Assembly (NCBI GenBank): GCA_000512085.1
Contig: ASPP01004244.1
Location: 1 to 22,574, forward strand
Direction of reading: 5' to 3'
Origin: Reticulomyxa filosa
Taxonomy: Eukaryota > Foraminifera > Reticulomyxidae
Length of the DNA: 22,574 nt
Numbering within the stretch: position 1 is the stretch's first letter; the number at the start of each line of letters is the position of its first letter. Under the pieces are notes generated by a model. It was not told where the DNA came from, ran no database searches, and saw only the letters and a list, made by a program, of their open reading frames with translations. Positions 8,355 through 19,802 of the stretch are shown here, piece after piece. A program made the position numbers and the translations under genes.

Positions 8355-11340
8355 TTAAGGCTGAGAGGCAGAGGACACCTCAGGTTTTCTTAAATCACCC
8401 AATGGAATTTGTGGTATTTGAGAGGGGTCAACAACATCTTTGGTAGGGTCAAAAGCAAATTCAGAGATGTCTTCTCCTTTTATTGGTGGTTCATCCTCAT
8501 CAATGTCAATGTGTGCTCCCAAGACCAATACATTTTCAATAAGTCTTTGTCGTTCAATGCCTTGTAAGACCTCCAATGGGACGTCTGGAATAACCCATTT
8601 TTCAGCACTAACAATCAAGCCCAATCCAATGCAGGTCAGAGAAAAGAAAACCCATTTCATTGTCCCTCCGTTCGAGACTATGGTTTCAACTACTCCAGTG
8701 CGCCAGGTAATTAAGGCCACGTTGGTTCCAACAGCAACTAAACTGAAAAATGAAAGGACTCCGTTCCATGCTCCCAAACCAGATGATCCATTAGGATGTG
8801 GGCGTTGTGACTCGTGGACAATTTTATAGCCATCAACTTTCAATTCGAGAACGTTATTGATAAGGGCGAGCAACGGTGTAATAGGTAATGCAATAACGAA
8901 CATCGTCACATAACCAAACTGGATGACCATTTCGCTCATATCATCGATTGTGTTTGCGAAAGGAGTAAGTACCATTTGCTCTTCAGCAGCTGATTTTGGT
9001 GGAACTGTTTCTCCGCGGTCAGCAGCAGCTTTTTCTTCGCGTTTTGCATTAATTTTACCAATTAGATAGGGCACAAGCACTTCGACCAAGTTTTGAATAA
9101 CAATAGCAGTCACAAACAGCGATGCCAATTGAAGTTGCAAATCCTTCAACACCAATACATTTATTTCGGTTTCCACTTGATTTTTGGAGCAATACAAACC
9201 TGACTCATAGCAGCACTTGAAATCGTTTGAGGAATATTCTGCTTTCGTTGTTCCGCACATTGGCTCCTTAGTATCACTGTCTTTGCAAGAACTGCAAATT
9301 GACGGATAATTTTGAATATAGTACGCATCACTATTGGAAATTCAAAACAATTTTTTTTTTCCCCCTTTCCTCCATTTTATAACATGCACTCCCTTCAAAA
9401 ACACACCACTTACCCTTTTGCAAATGGTCGGATAAACGACAAGTAAAACAAGGAGGAAAAGGAATTGAAGAATTTGAATACAAACGATTTCGAAATCAAA
9501 GCATCTTGAAAATCTTGTTCAGTTCTGTGGTTTTCCCATTGGTTGCCATATTGCGATGCAAATTGGTACACGTAATCAAAAACGGAAATCATAACACCGT
9601 TGGACACACCCAGACCAATCTTCAAACCCAAATCGGTGGGGTTTTTGTCACGGAACAGCAAAATGTAAATGACTGCCACCACACATCCTGCCATCCAGGT
9701 GCTCAAGCCCGAATATACAAATAATCCTTTAAAGAATCGTGACAAAAACGAATAGTCCTCCACCCAGAGACCTGAGACACGGTCGTGTTGCCATTCTCCT
9801 TTGAATTCTGGTCTTGCCACAGCCTTGGTCTGGAATTTCGTCATTCCCCACAACAAGCGGTAGCGACTTTCTTGTCTAACCCAAAACTCTACAAAGGCTA
9901 CACACCAGAGGATGATAAATAAGGACAACAAGAACAACCCAGGCACATCTACTTCATTATGCACAAGTTGTGCAATAAAAAATCCAATTCCGACAATCGA
10001 TGGGGCAATCAACCATCGCAAATAAAACATCATAAAGCCATAATAAAATGCTGTTGGTTCTCCAAAATATGCGCGAATATCCGACAGTGGTACCGTTAAC
10101 AAATCTCGAACGGCCCAGTTTTTCACCCATTTCGTTGAAAATTCCTCCAATTCTTTTGGGTTGTGCAGTGGAAAACATGCCACAAGGGGGTGTGTGGGGC
10201 TTGCAATGTGTTCTTGAATTTCAATTTCAGCACCACCTTTTGGAAAAAAACAAACACGAGTTTTTTTGGTCCTCCCTTTTTTTTTTTTTTTTACGTATTC
10301 AAAACAATCACGGGGGTTAGATAATTTTTTAGGGTAAGCTAAAAAAAAATGTTTATACCTTCGCCTTTGTCTTCAATGATCGATTCGTAAATGATACGAA
10401 GCCTTGTCTTTTCATCAAAGCAGGTTTTTATTGAGTCATTGTCTCGTAAACGATTATACTGTCGATAAATCGATTTTTGTGCTTTTGGGTTGTATTGGGC
10501 ATACATACATGACCAATTTTCTAATGGTAAAGAGCACCTTGCTGGGTCATCTTGTTCGTCCTATTAACAAAACATTTTTTTTTGATGGTCACTAAAAAAG
10601 CGGCAAAACATACACAGAAAAAAAAAAGTAACTAACGAGGTAGGTACGAAGAGCCAAAGGAAATTCTCGGCGTCTTCCTTCTCGGCAAGCTTGGGATGGT
10701 TCAAGTTCCAAATCTGTATCTCTGTCATCTGCCCAGCGGTTGAGATTATCTTCGGTTATTCCGATTAGCATAATTACAAACTTTTGGTCTTGTGATCTGT
10801 ATATTTTTTTTTTTAGGGTAATGGTTCAATACGTATACTTTTGCAAAAAAAAAAATTTCTTTTTTCTCTTTTTATGCCTGAAAAGTTTCGTGGACAAACG
10901 AGCTTCTTCCAATTCTTTTTGTGTTTGCAACACAATTTGAGAGAAATATTTTCTCTCTGACATTCCCTCCTGCCATTCTTTGTCGTATCCACCAAAACTA
11001 CCATTTTGTTGATCAAATTCTTTTTTTGTTGGCTTGTGCACTTCATTTTCATCACCGACTTCAAAAACCATCGCATAATCCCATGAAAGTGGTGAGGTTG
11101 CGGATGTTGTTTCTCTGCGTACCTCTTTCTGTTAGTTTTTTTGTTGTTGCTTAACAATTAAAGTATAAAAAAACATGTGGGTCCTTTCAACGAATTCTCG
11201 CAATACTCAACTGATATTTTTGATATTGTTTCAGCCGAAACATTGAACACTTTCGACAATATCTCTGCTGGGACTGTAACGTTTTCCGCCAGTAGACTGC
11301 GTAAATAAGTTTCTTCTTCAGACTCTTTTCTCTCACTCAT
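8355..11340 (-). CDS. Anoctamin (TMEM16) family membrane protein
   Basis: Exons 11340-11212, 11128-10896, 10796-10637, 10560-10359, 10236-9414 and 9330-8355 give about 840 residues, typical of the family. Anoctamins are dimeric Ca-activated lipid scramblases or chloride channels. The N-terminal cytosolic domain includes S-W-D-Y-A-M-V-F-E-V and R-L-R-I-I-Y-E-S-I-I-E-D. Ten hydrophobic segments begin after D-I-R-A-Y-F-G-E-P-T-A-F-Y-Y-G. Family hallmarks are N-H-R-T-E-Q-D-F, F-F-N-S-F-S-S-L-F-Y, M-V-I-Q-F-G-Y-V-T-M-F and L-A-L-I-N-N-V-L-E-L. The acidic Ca-site residues of helices 7 and 8 are present as D-M-S-E and E-L-K-V-D, and helix 6 has Q-N-L-V-E. A Cys-rich outer loop (C-S-S-C, C-C) follows helix 5. 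Met at 11340 is favoured over an in-frame Met seven residues upstream. The exon 2 end is uncertain: a donor at 10838 would add 19 Lys/Phe-rich residues. The short N-terminal region resembles ANO10-type proteins, but the subtype is unproven. Confidence 0.88.
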
Positions 11341-12996
11341 GATTATATAACTACAGGTCAATCAATTCCTTCTCGTGCAAAAGAAAGGTTTATTTTTGTT
11401 TACACCACTCTCCTCCGGCTCAGTTTTTGCAAAAAACATGCACTCTTTTACTAGTAGGTCTGCTATATTATTTGTATGCGAAGTCTTGCATCAAAAAAAT
11501 GTAAATACTTTTGCAGCATCCAAATTGTTTAAATTTTTGCGTAGTCTCAAATAGGAATACAACCACCAACTTGCTGATGGTGATGAGTTTCAAATACATA
11601 TACAAGATAAAGTTGTGAAAAAAAGTATACAATGTAGCAAGTGAGTGTCTGTCATTAGAATGAAACAGTCTGTGCACAAATGATGAACTATTACAAGTCA
11701 AGAGTAACATGAAATGGCTATGTATTTTAAATGTGCAACTTCAGATTTAACTCTAAAAATTTCTGCAAAAAGAGTAATATAATTTTGGAAAGTTATTAAA
11801 TCTAATATTTTTTTATACAAGTCGCAATCAGCTATACACTCGCGAAATCAGTTGATTTATCTTAATGGAAATAAAAAAAAACAAACAAAACGAATTGTTT
11901 AATTTCAACTAACCACAGTAATTACAAATTATAGAATAAAATAAACCAAATTATTTCTAAATTTAACAAAAAAAATTTTAACAAAAACTAAAAATTTCAA
12001 ATAAATAAGCGCAAAAGCGCAATGCTCATTGGTAAATGTTACCGCACAATATGTTTTACTATCTATTTTAAAGCCAAATACTATTTACTGACGCATTCGT
12101 AACTAACTTTAAATTTTTTTGCAACTGTCATATAACTGAATCAATTACTTATCATTTTCACATAGCGTTCTTTTACAAATTATCAACATGATTTATAACT
12201 TTAACAGAAATGACCAAAAAATCATATTTACACTTAAAAAAAGTTCCAAAAATATAACAAAATTTCATAAATACAAGAAAAACGAGACCGTTAACTTTTT
12301 TTTGAAAACAAAAAATCAAATAAATGATCCAAATTTTTGAAAATTTCGAAAGATAAAATAAAAAACCAAAACGATATTTTAAAACTAGCTATATTCAGTG
12401 GCTATCTTTCCTTCAAGTTAATTTTTTTCACAGCAGCTTCCTTGATTTGGTAATTCTGATCATATGTGAATTTTAAAATCTTTTTTAATGAATAAAAACA
12501 AAAACAATATTTTGATATATGGGCTGCAGATCTTCAAAAATATTAAATGAGAAAATCAATTGTTTACATAATATGTTATTGAACGATAAATATATATACA
12601 TAAAAACTACTTGATCGAAAGTTAGTTGAAGAATTTAAATTTCCTTTATAAACAGTTGCGTTTTAAATGTTTTTTTTCGATTCCTAAAACGCAATTACAT
12701 ACTTTTCTCTTGCTGCTTAATTTGTAAAACTTGTGCTATCTTAAGTGTAAAATATTTTTTTAAATATGCATAAATTTTTAAGATTAAAACAAGTTTAAAA
12801 AAAAGCATGTATGTAAAAACAAATCTAAAAATAAACAAATAAAAATAGTGTTTAAAAAAATTAGCATAAATATTTTTCAATAAGAAAATCGATTATGTTA
12901 ATAAAGTTGCATATATGTTTGTGTAGAAAAAAATAATGTCGAATATAAATATTGAGTAAATATTTTACTATTCAAATGCCTAGTGATCATTTTCAC
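11341..12996. other. Long AT-rich intergenic region, no gene seen
   Basis: About 1.65 kb between the anoctamin start and the 3' end of the CEP83-like gene. It is dominated by A and T runs. Short frames at 11468-11710 and 12695-12880 encode Phe/Leu/Lys-rich sequence with no motif and look like chance. It probably contains the anoctamin promoter. Confidence 0.5.
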
Positions 12997-15900
12997 TTAT
13001 TTCAACACTTGAAGATCTGGCATTTTCAGTTTCGAGTGTGCCAAGAGTGCTTCCACGTTTCTTGTAATGATATCAGCTTCAACCGCAGTGGGATGAGATG
13101 TAGAGTTTGCGTTTAATTTTCTGTGGCGTGTTGTTTCTGGAATTCCAGCAACTGGATTAAATGAATCCATAGTTAACCGAAATTTGATTTCATCACGTTG
13201 CCTCTCCATTTCGTGCAATTGTTTTACCAACGAGTCGTTCTCGTGCTTCAGCGATCTAAGATCTTTCAAGCAGCTTTTTTTGATTTTCATATTTTCCTTG
13301 GATACATCTATAAGAAAATTGTTGCAATAAATGGAAAAAAATTATAGTCAAAGTAACAAGCAAAACGAACGACAAAAAACTTTAACTTGTTAATCGTTCT
13401 TTTGTCGCTGCTGCTAATTTCTTATATTTCATCTTTTCCTAAGATGTCAGCATGAAAACAATAGTACACGGTGCAGTTTTTGGTTGCTTTGTGCTAAGAA
13501 AAAAGAGGGTGACGGTACGCTTCAACAAAAAAAATCTACTCAATAAATCAAATAAAGGGCTTTGGTTAACGCATTAACCTTTGTCAACTTTTTAAGTGTT
13601 TCGTGATCTGCCTTTTCCATTTGCTGAATAGTTTGAGCCAATGTCTCATTCTCAGCTTTGATTGTGTTGAGTTGCGTTTCGTGGCGTGCCTGCACAGTTA
13701 CAGTGTATATGAAATTTGTACATTAACTTATTGTTTTGCTTTGGACTGTTAACTTGAGCAGCTTGAAACATTTTAATATATTCATTTTTCACGTCTTCAA
13801 TTTGTTTAATTTGAGTTTGTAAATCTTTTTCAAGGAACAAATTTTGAGTTTCCAATTTATCTTTTGCTTCGCTGTATTTATATACGGCATTTGTTTTTTT
13901 TTATTGTCACAAAAAAATGAGAAGTTGTTTGCATACACGTAGTAATGTGCAAGTCGAACATTAATTGTTGATTTTGTTGGCAAACACGTTCATATTTTTC
14001 AAGCAATTCTTTGTTGCCGTCCTTCCATTTAGAGCCTTCTTTGGAAGCTGTAGCTAGTTCAACTTTGACTTTTTCTTGTTCTTGACATTCTGCTCGAAGT
14101 TTATCTTCCAAAACTGACTTTTCTCGTATCAATGTCCGTATCTTTGTTCTTTGAATTTCCAACTCTTTTCGCATTTGTTCTGCGTCTTTGGAATATTGGT
14201 CAGACTCACTCATTGCGCGTGTTTGTAATTCATTATATTGTTTTTCCAAATTTATTTTTTCCTTTTCATATTTTAAAAATAGTTTATTTGTAAAGCATTA
14301 TTTTGTCAGTTTTTTTATGTAAAAATGATAAAAAAGGTCAAGCGCACTTGATTTAAGGTGTCAAACGCTAACGCATGTTCATGATGCAGTTGAGATAATT
14401 GTAGTGCTTGGTTTTGTTTTGTCGAATCACATTCAGATCGTAGTTTTTCGATTGTAACTTCTTTTTCGTTCAATTGCCTTTCATTTGTCAAACATAGGTT
14501 TGATATGTTTTTTGCAAAAAATTTTTTGAAGCAAATTTTCTTTTTTTTCCTCTTTTAAACTGAACTTTTCTAAGTCGGTGATCTGTTGTTTAAATTGTAA
14601 TAATACTTTTTCATTCACTTTGTGTAATTCTTGCTCTTTCTCTGCTAATTTTTGCTCCAATTGTCTGTGTATTTTGCAAATAAATAAATTACAAAAAAAT
14701 TTTGTGTTAGTTGGATACGTTGCTGTTCTTTTTTCGTTTTTCTTTCTTTTTAACAATACGTATATTTTCTTTTATTTCTTAACTTGACTTGAATATCCTT
14801 ACGTTTTAAAGAGTGTAACAGTTGCATCTTTTCTTGTTCACATTTGCGATACGAGGATTCAATAGCCAGATGAGCTTCTTTGTGAAACTCCAAATCTTTT
14901 ACCAAATCTTCGACCTGTCACATTGTTTGTATATTCTTTTTTTGTATGCTATATCTTCAATAGAAGGCTTAATAAAGAAAGATAAAGAGTAAGAAAAAAC
15001 CTTAATTTTATATCCTTCACACTCTTTCTTGCACACCAAATATTTTCCTTCCATTGTTTTCAATGCTTCGACATTTGCCAACTGAATTCGTTCAGTTTGT
15101 AACATCTGCTCTGAATTTTTTTGTCTGTCAAAAGAAGAAACAGAGGAGCCTCAAGCAACAACAACAAAAATAAACTAAAGTATTTTTGACAATTGCAAAA
15201 AAAATGCGTAAATTTGACCCTTCCGCCTTCCCTAACTTCCTCTAAAGAACAAAAAAAAATAATAAAACGGAGTGTTGTATATATGTGTACGTATCGAAGA
15301 CAAAAACTGAATAGCATTCAATTCTTCTTTGAGGTGCTGACACATGACAGTTAAGTCGGTATTTTGCTCTGTTAATTGGGAAATATTTTCCTTGCACTTG
15401 TGTTTTTCTTCGCTGGTTTCTAACTTTGCGATGGTATTAGTCAGTTCCTCAATTTTGAAGCAATGATCTTGTTCCAATTGACTAATGGTTTGATTTTTTA
15501 ATTCCATTCGATTGTCGTGTTCACTTTTTAGACACTCCAAAGTTTTCCAAGTTTGACAATATTTGTTAAAATATTCATTGCATTGTCCCGTTAAGTAATC
15601 GATTTTATCACGATATGGCTTTTCCAATTCACTTAAAAGCTCCACTTTTAGTTTTTGAATTTCCGATGACGGAATCATTTGCGAATGAATCAATTCAAAT
15701 TCTTTTGCCTGTGCTGTTAGTTGCTTGTTCCATTTTTCGTACAAACTTTTGCACTCTTTTTCCGTCTGCTCTTTTTTTTGAATGGCTTCGTGACGATCTT
15801 TTACTGTTTGTTGGAGTCGCTCTTCCAGTGATAGGTACTGACTGCGCAGCTCTGTCAAGGAATTTTGGAGCTCTTCATTGTGCAAGCGCAATTCCTTTGC

Positions 15901-16035
15901 TACTTCTAAAGTTTCCGAAAGTGTGTCATGTTCACGATGTTGTGTCATATTTTTGTATCTTTCCTCAAAGACAACAAAAAATTCGTTCCTTGGCCGAACG
16001 TTCACTTTTTTTTGTCTGGTATGCTTCCTGATCAT
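12997..16035 (-). CDS. CEP83: CEP83-like coiled-coil protein (centriolar distal appendage)
   Basis: Ten exons join in frame: 16035-15308, 15124-15001, 14914-14784, 14664-14566, 14477-14348, 14261-13939, 13871-13754, 13689-13579, 13438-13387 and 13307-12997. They give about 708 residues, close to the roughly 700 of vertebrate CEP83. CEP83 builds the distal appendages that dock the mother centriole to the membrane before cilium formation. Nearly the whole protein is heptad coiled coil. The most specific match is the N-terminal block around residues 120-185: I-P-S-S-E-I-Q-K-L-K, then E-L-E-K-P-Y-R-D-K-I, then L-K-S-E-H-D. Animal CEP83 has the same order (L-x-P, E-L-E-x-P-x-R, L-K-S-E). The C-terminal 50 residues are non-coiled. 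Intron sizes are 64-183 nt; one exon is only 52 nt. Another long coiled-coil protein cannot be excluded. The start may instead be Met at 15948. Confidence 0.65.
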
Positions 16036-16361
16036 ATAATAGAGTTAGGTTTACAAATTTTTATGATATTAAAAATAAAATTTTACATTTTCAAACAAAA
16101 GATAATTGTAATAACAAGTTTTGCTCCTGTGGAAACGTAAAGTAAACCCTAGTTTAAAAAATTTTTCGTTCAAGCATAATTTTTGCTTGGCACATGATTA
16201 ACCCACAATTGGCATTATCTAGAAAAATTAATTTCCGTCTTCCCTAACATTGTGGAGTATAACCGAAGACTATCGTGTATTCATCGAACTGTAATACGTA
16301 AATAACGACGTTAAGCGTTTACTTTTTTTCAGGCAAATAGATTGTTTTTTGCATTTGAGAA
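16036..16361. promoter_or_regulatory. Shared upstream region of the divergent CEP83-like and PUS1 genes
   Basis: 326 bp separate the two presumed start codons, which point away from each other, so promoters for both genes must lie here or in 5' introns. TTTTTTTCAG at 16323-16332 could be the acceptor of a 5' untranslated intron of the PUS1 gene. No core promoter motif was firmly recognised. Confidence 0.4.
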
Positions 16362-18505
16362 ATGGAAAAAAACTCGGAAAATGAAACTCCAATGGTTTCA
16401 CGCGGAAAACACAAATTGGAAGGTACTCTTTTCATTGCTTTTTTTTTTTTTTTTTTGTGAAGAAGAGGGAAAAAAATTAGTGAGCCTCTTTCCCAACAAA
16501 AAAAAGTGCACACATATACAAATCAATTCGAACGAAAGGAGAAAGTTCAGATCCACCCTCGAAAAAATTGAAGTTGGTGGCATCGGCGAACGAAAATGAA
16601 AAAGAACAAAGTAAAAGTGTTGACATTGGTAAGAACGAAAGCCGATCAAGCCGACGCCGAAGAGCCTGTCTGATTGTGTCCTACTTAGGGACTAATTACC
16701 ATGGGAGTGCGATGACCCGTGACAAAGGGACAGCAGCGATGTATCCGACAGTAGAGAGCACTCTCTTTCAGGCCCTGTGCAGATCTGGCGCCTGTGTGGA
16801 CCTAGGATGGACAGGATCGGGTCGACAGCAGCTGGTGCCAGTCTCGCGCACGGACAAAGAGGTTCATGCCGCCGGTGCAGTATTCACAATAGATCTGTCG
16901 AACTTGTTCGAAAAAGTTTCATCTACACCTTGCAATACCTACTCTTTATCCGTTCCATCTTCCAGTCCGGTCACAATAGCAACAACTTCTGAGACAAATG
17001 AATGTGACATTGTATCATCACCAAATACAATTTGCAATAGTGACAATAGCAGCAGCAAAAAAGAGGTTGAAAGTGTGGAAACGAAATCTGACTCAGCAAA
17101 TTTCAATAGCAACAGTAATATCAATAACATCACGAATAATAGCAATGATAATAATAATAATAATAATAATAATGATAACAATAACAATACAAATGATTGG
17201 ACGCAAATGATAAATTATATAAATGGATACTTGCCATCAGATATTCGAATTCAGAACATAATTCGTACAACAAAGACGTTTGATCCTTATAAGCATGTAT
17301 CGTCTCGTGTGTATCGCTACATTTGTCCTACGTACGTGTTTAACAGACGATTGGTAATGGCGGACGACAATACGTTGGAGAGTAACTTCACCAATTTGGC
17401 CGAGTATTCGCAATGCTTTCAAAAGTATGGTAGTTCGTTGCCAAGGAAAAAAAAGAAGATAGCAAAAAAGATGACTCAGCCAATATCATTGACATGCAAC
17501 CCGACTCCAAAGAACAGTCGAGTGAAACGAAGGCGATCAAGTTGATTGTCGAGAAAGACATTCGAAAGGATTATCGTATGAGCGAGGAAGAGTGGCAAGA
17601 ACTGGTATCTTTGTGTCACATTTTTAACAAAGGCACCCGCAATTACCACAATTTTACGAAACAAATCAACGCTGAGGAAGGACGCGCCAAGCGATACATG
17701 TTGGAATTTTCGATCACAAAGGGGAAACCTTTGGTCTATCAAGGGATCGAATTTGTCGAATTCCACATTCATGGATCTTCGTTTATGTATAACCAAATTC
17801 GGAAAATGATTGCTTTTTTAGTGTGCTTGATGCATCACAACTGTATGGGGGTATCACCACTGCCTCAAGAACCTTGGGAATTGTATCGAACGAAGATCAT
17901 TGAGACTGCCTTTAGCGATAAACACAAAGTTGTGTGGTGTGCGTATGTGTGTGTGTGTGGGAACTTGTAATTGAAATGTACCAAAAAAAATGTAATGGTA
18001 AAAGTCGATTTAATATATGCACTCCTTTTGCATATGTGGCAAACAGATGGCCATTCCCTTGGCTCCACCGTACGGACTATACTTGCTGCATGCTGAATTT
18101 GCACCTTACAATGCCAACTGTATGAGACTGGGACAACACTTTAATATTGTAGATTACAACGCTTGCGAAGGGTCTATAGATAACTTTATTGTCGAACACA
18201 TACGTCCAAGGTTTTTTGAAATCGAATTGGACCAGTTTGCTTTTTTATCTTGGTTGCATGAATTAAAACATCGATTTGAATTTGAGACCATTCAGATCAC
18301 CGAAGAACTCATTGCAAAACTAAAAGAAAGTGGCAGAAAATTTATCCCTGTGGGAGCACAAAAAAACATGCCTGTGCATCAAAAATCTCTCAATTCGCAT
18401 GACTCGCAAACAAATGAAAAAAAATTTAAAAGTTTCAAAAAAAATATGCGACATTATAAAAAAAAACGAAACAAACACAATGACAGAAATGAAGAAAAAC
18501 ATTAA
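16362..18505 (+). CDS. PUS1: tRNA pseudouridine synthase, PUS1 type (TruA family)
   Basis: Proposed exons are 16362-16422, 16551-17381, 17456-17928 and 18047-18505 (about 607 residues). PUS1 isomerises uridine to pseudouridine in tRNAs and other RNAs. The catalytic motif is S-R-T-D-K-E-V-H-A with Asp near residue 122; the usual Gly after D-K is Glu. Other family blocks are V-S-Y-L-G-T-N-Y-H-G, I-N-G-Y-L-P-S-D-I-R-I, S-R-V-Y-R-Y-I-C-P-T, G-T-R-N-Y-H-N-F-T, G-S-S-F-M-Y-N-Q-I-R-K-M and L-A-P-P-Y-G-L-Y-L. P-P-S-K-K-L-K-L near residue 22 resembles a nuclear import signal. A Ser/Asn-rich insertion of roughly 80 residues with an Asn run lies between the catalytic loop and the next block. The tail is Lys-rich. 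The reading frame changes near A8 at 17447-17454. A 74-nt intron (17382-17455) resolves it, but a 59-nt alternative (17403-17461) or an indel could too. Confidence 0.87.
17148..17173 (+). repeat. AAT trinucleotide repeat coding for Asn in PUS1
   Basis: About eight AAT/ATA units, continuing into imperfect AAT/AAC/GAT units. It encodes the Asn-rich core of the insertion in the synthase and is the same type of repeat as in PLK4. Confidence 0.85.
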
Positions 18506-19368
18506 ATTTTAAATATGTTGACTGATGTAATTATTTTTAAAAATTAAAGTTTGCAATTGTTTTTATTGCCTGAAATTATATTTATTACATTCTTTTTTAA
18601 ATAGAAAAAGAATTTTACAAATTAGAATTACAACAATACTGCACATTGCAAATAGCGCAAACGTGATTTATTGATTTACGAAATATAAACAAGTTTAAAT
18701 GATATAAACTAAATCAAAGATAGTTAGTATGAGACTTCACAAAGTGTAATATGAAAAAATTGCTTTTGAGTAATCCAACAAAGTAAAAACAAATAATTAA
18801 TTCAAACAAATGAAATAATAAAGCCACTAACAAGAAGAGAAAACAAGTTAAAGAGTTGAAAGATTTAAGTAAGAATGTTTTATAGTAAAAATGTTGTTTC
18901 ATTTTCATTGAGCTTCGATCTTGACATAGCAACTTGTACATAAATAAAAAAATAAATAAACAAACAAATAATGTGGAAAAGTAGTACAGAGTATAATAAT
19001 ATCAGTTTTATGTTTATTTTTAGGAAATATTAGTGCATAATTAGTAAATGTAATGTAAAATTATTGTCCACTTGAAAAAATTGGTGAGTAAATAAAGCTA
19101 GTAATTGAGTTTCGTGAAGAAATAAATTTCAATTTTCTTTTTTTTGTCGACACAGCATCGCTTTGCATTATGATTTAAAATCATTATGTAGGAAAGTGGA
19201 TGACAAACAATAATTGTAATACTAAAATTTAATTTTGAAAAACTTCGCTAAATGAAGGTTAAATTAAGTAAAACAAAATAATACAACAGCAAAGCAACAA
19301 GAAATTGATACAATTAAGTAAAGTTTTAAAGGGTTGCTCTTCTACAATTAAATTTTACTTATAATTAG
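18506..19368. other. AT-rich intergenic region, no gene seen
   Basis: About 0.86 kb of A/T-rich sequence after the PUS1 stop. A minus-strand Phe/Leu-rich frame at 18714-18941 has no motif and looks like chance. No RNA gene or repeat was recognised. Confidence 0.5.
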
Positions 19369-19770
19369 TATTACATTGCTCAATTTTTGAACGAGCGCTT
19401 ATTGCTCAAGAAAAACTTGCAGCAAATGAAAGTGTTCAATGTTTTCCAAGAAAGTATCTCCAAATTATATACGCTTTTGGCAATTATAGAGCCAGAACAC
19501 AGACAAAATGACACCAATCCGTGGAGGACACCGAATAATGTCGATGTAAGGATAAACTTACAACACCCAAATAAACACCAACACAAAGCTACAATGAATA
19601 GCACAGGAAACAAATGTGCAATGTATTATAAATCTGGAGCTATTACATCTCGAATTATCGGGAAGCAGTTGGAGCCTCGTGAACCAGACACCAAAGATGA
19701 ATATGGCGATCGTATTGATGATGAATTTTCCTGCAGAGACAGCAAGCATGTGCAAAATTTTGCTGCTTAA
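19369..19770 (+). CDS. Unassigned open frame, probably an exon
   Basis: The frame opens just after AATTAG at 19363-19368, which could be a 3' splice site, and runs to TAA at 19768-19770. It encodes Y-Y-I-A-Q-F-L-N-E-R-L-L-L-K-K-N-L-Q-Q-M-K-V-F, a helix-like start, then N-P-W-R-T-P-N-N-V-D and a charged tail (E-P-D-T-K-D-E-Y-G-D-R-I-D-D-E-F). Codon pattern is gene-like to the end. The first Met is at 19426. A GTAAGG donor after N-N-V-D at 19552 and an AG at about 19611 could alternatively remove 61 nt and shift frame. It lies 32 bp before the next ORF on the same strand and may be an upstream exon of the GTPase-like gene. I do not recognise the family. Confidence 0.4.
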   Translation, partial: YYIAQFLNERLLLKKNLQQMKVFNVFQESISKLYTLLAIIEPEHRQNDTNPWRTPNNVDVRINLQHPNKHQHKATMNSTGNKCAMYYKSGAITSRIIGKQLEPREPDTKDEYGDRIDDEFSCRDSKHVQNFAA

Positions 19771-19802
19771 TTTTGTTTATAGAAACGGATTGTAGTCCAT
19801 AA

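Noticed and set aside
10813-11157. Basic 114-codon minus-strand frame
   Set aside because: It is a shifted reading of anoctamin exon 2; the conserved frame (S-W-D-Y-A-M-V-F-E-V) is the other one.
12695-12880. 61-codon Phe/Lys/Tyr-rich minus-strand frame
   Set aside because: AT-driven composition, no motif, no splice context; consistent with chance.
15615-16031. 138-codon plus-strand frame
   Set aside because: Antisense of CEP83-like exon 1, which has a strong heptad pattern and conserved blocks.
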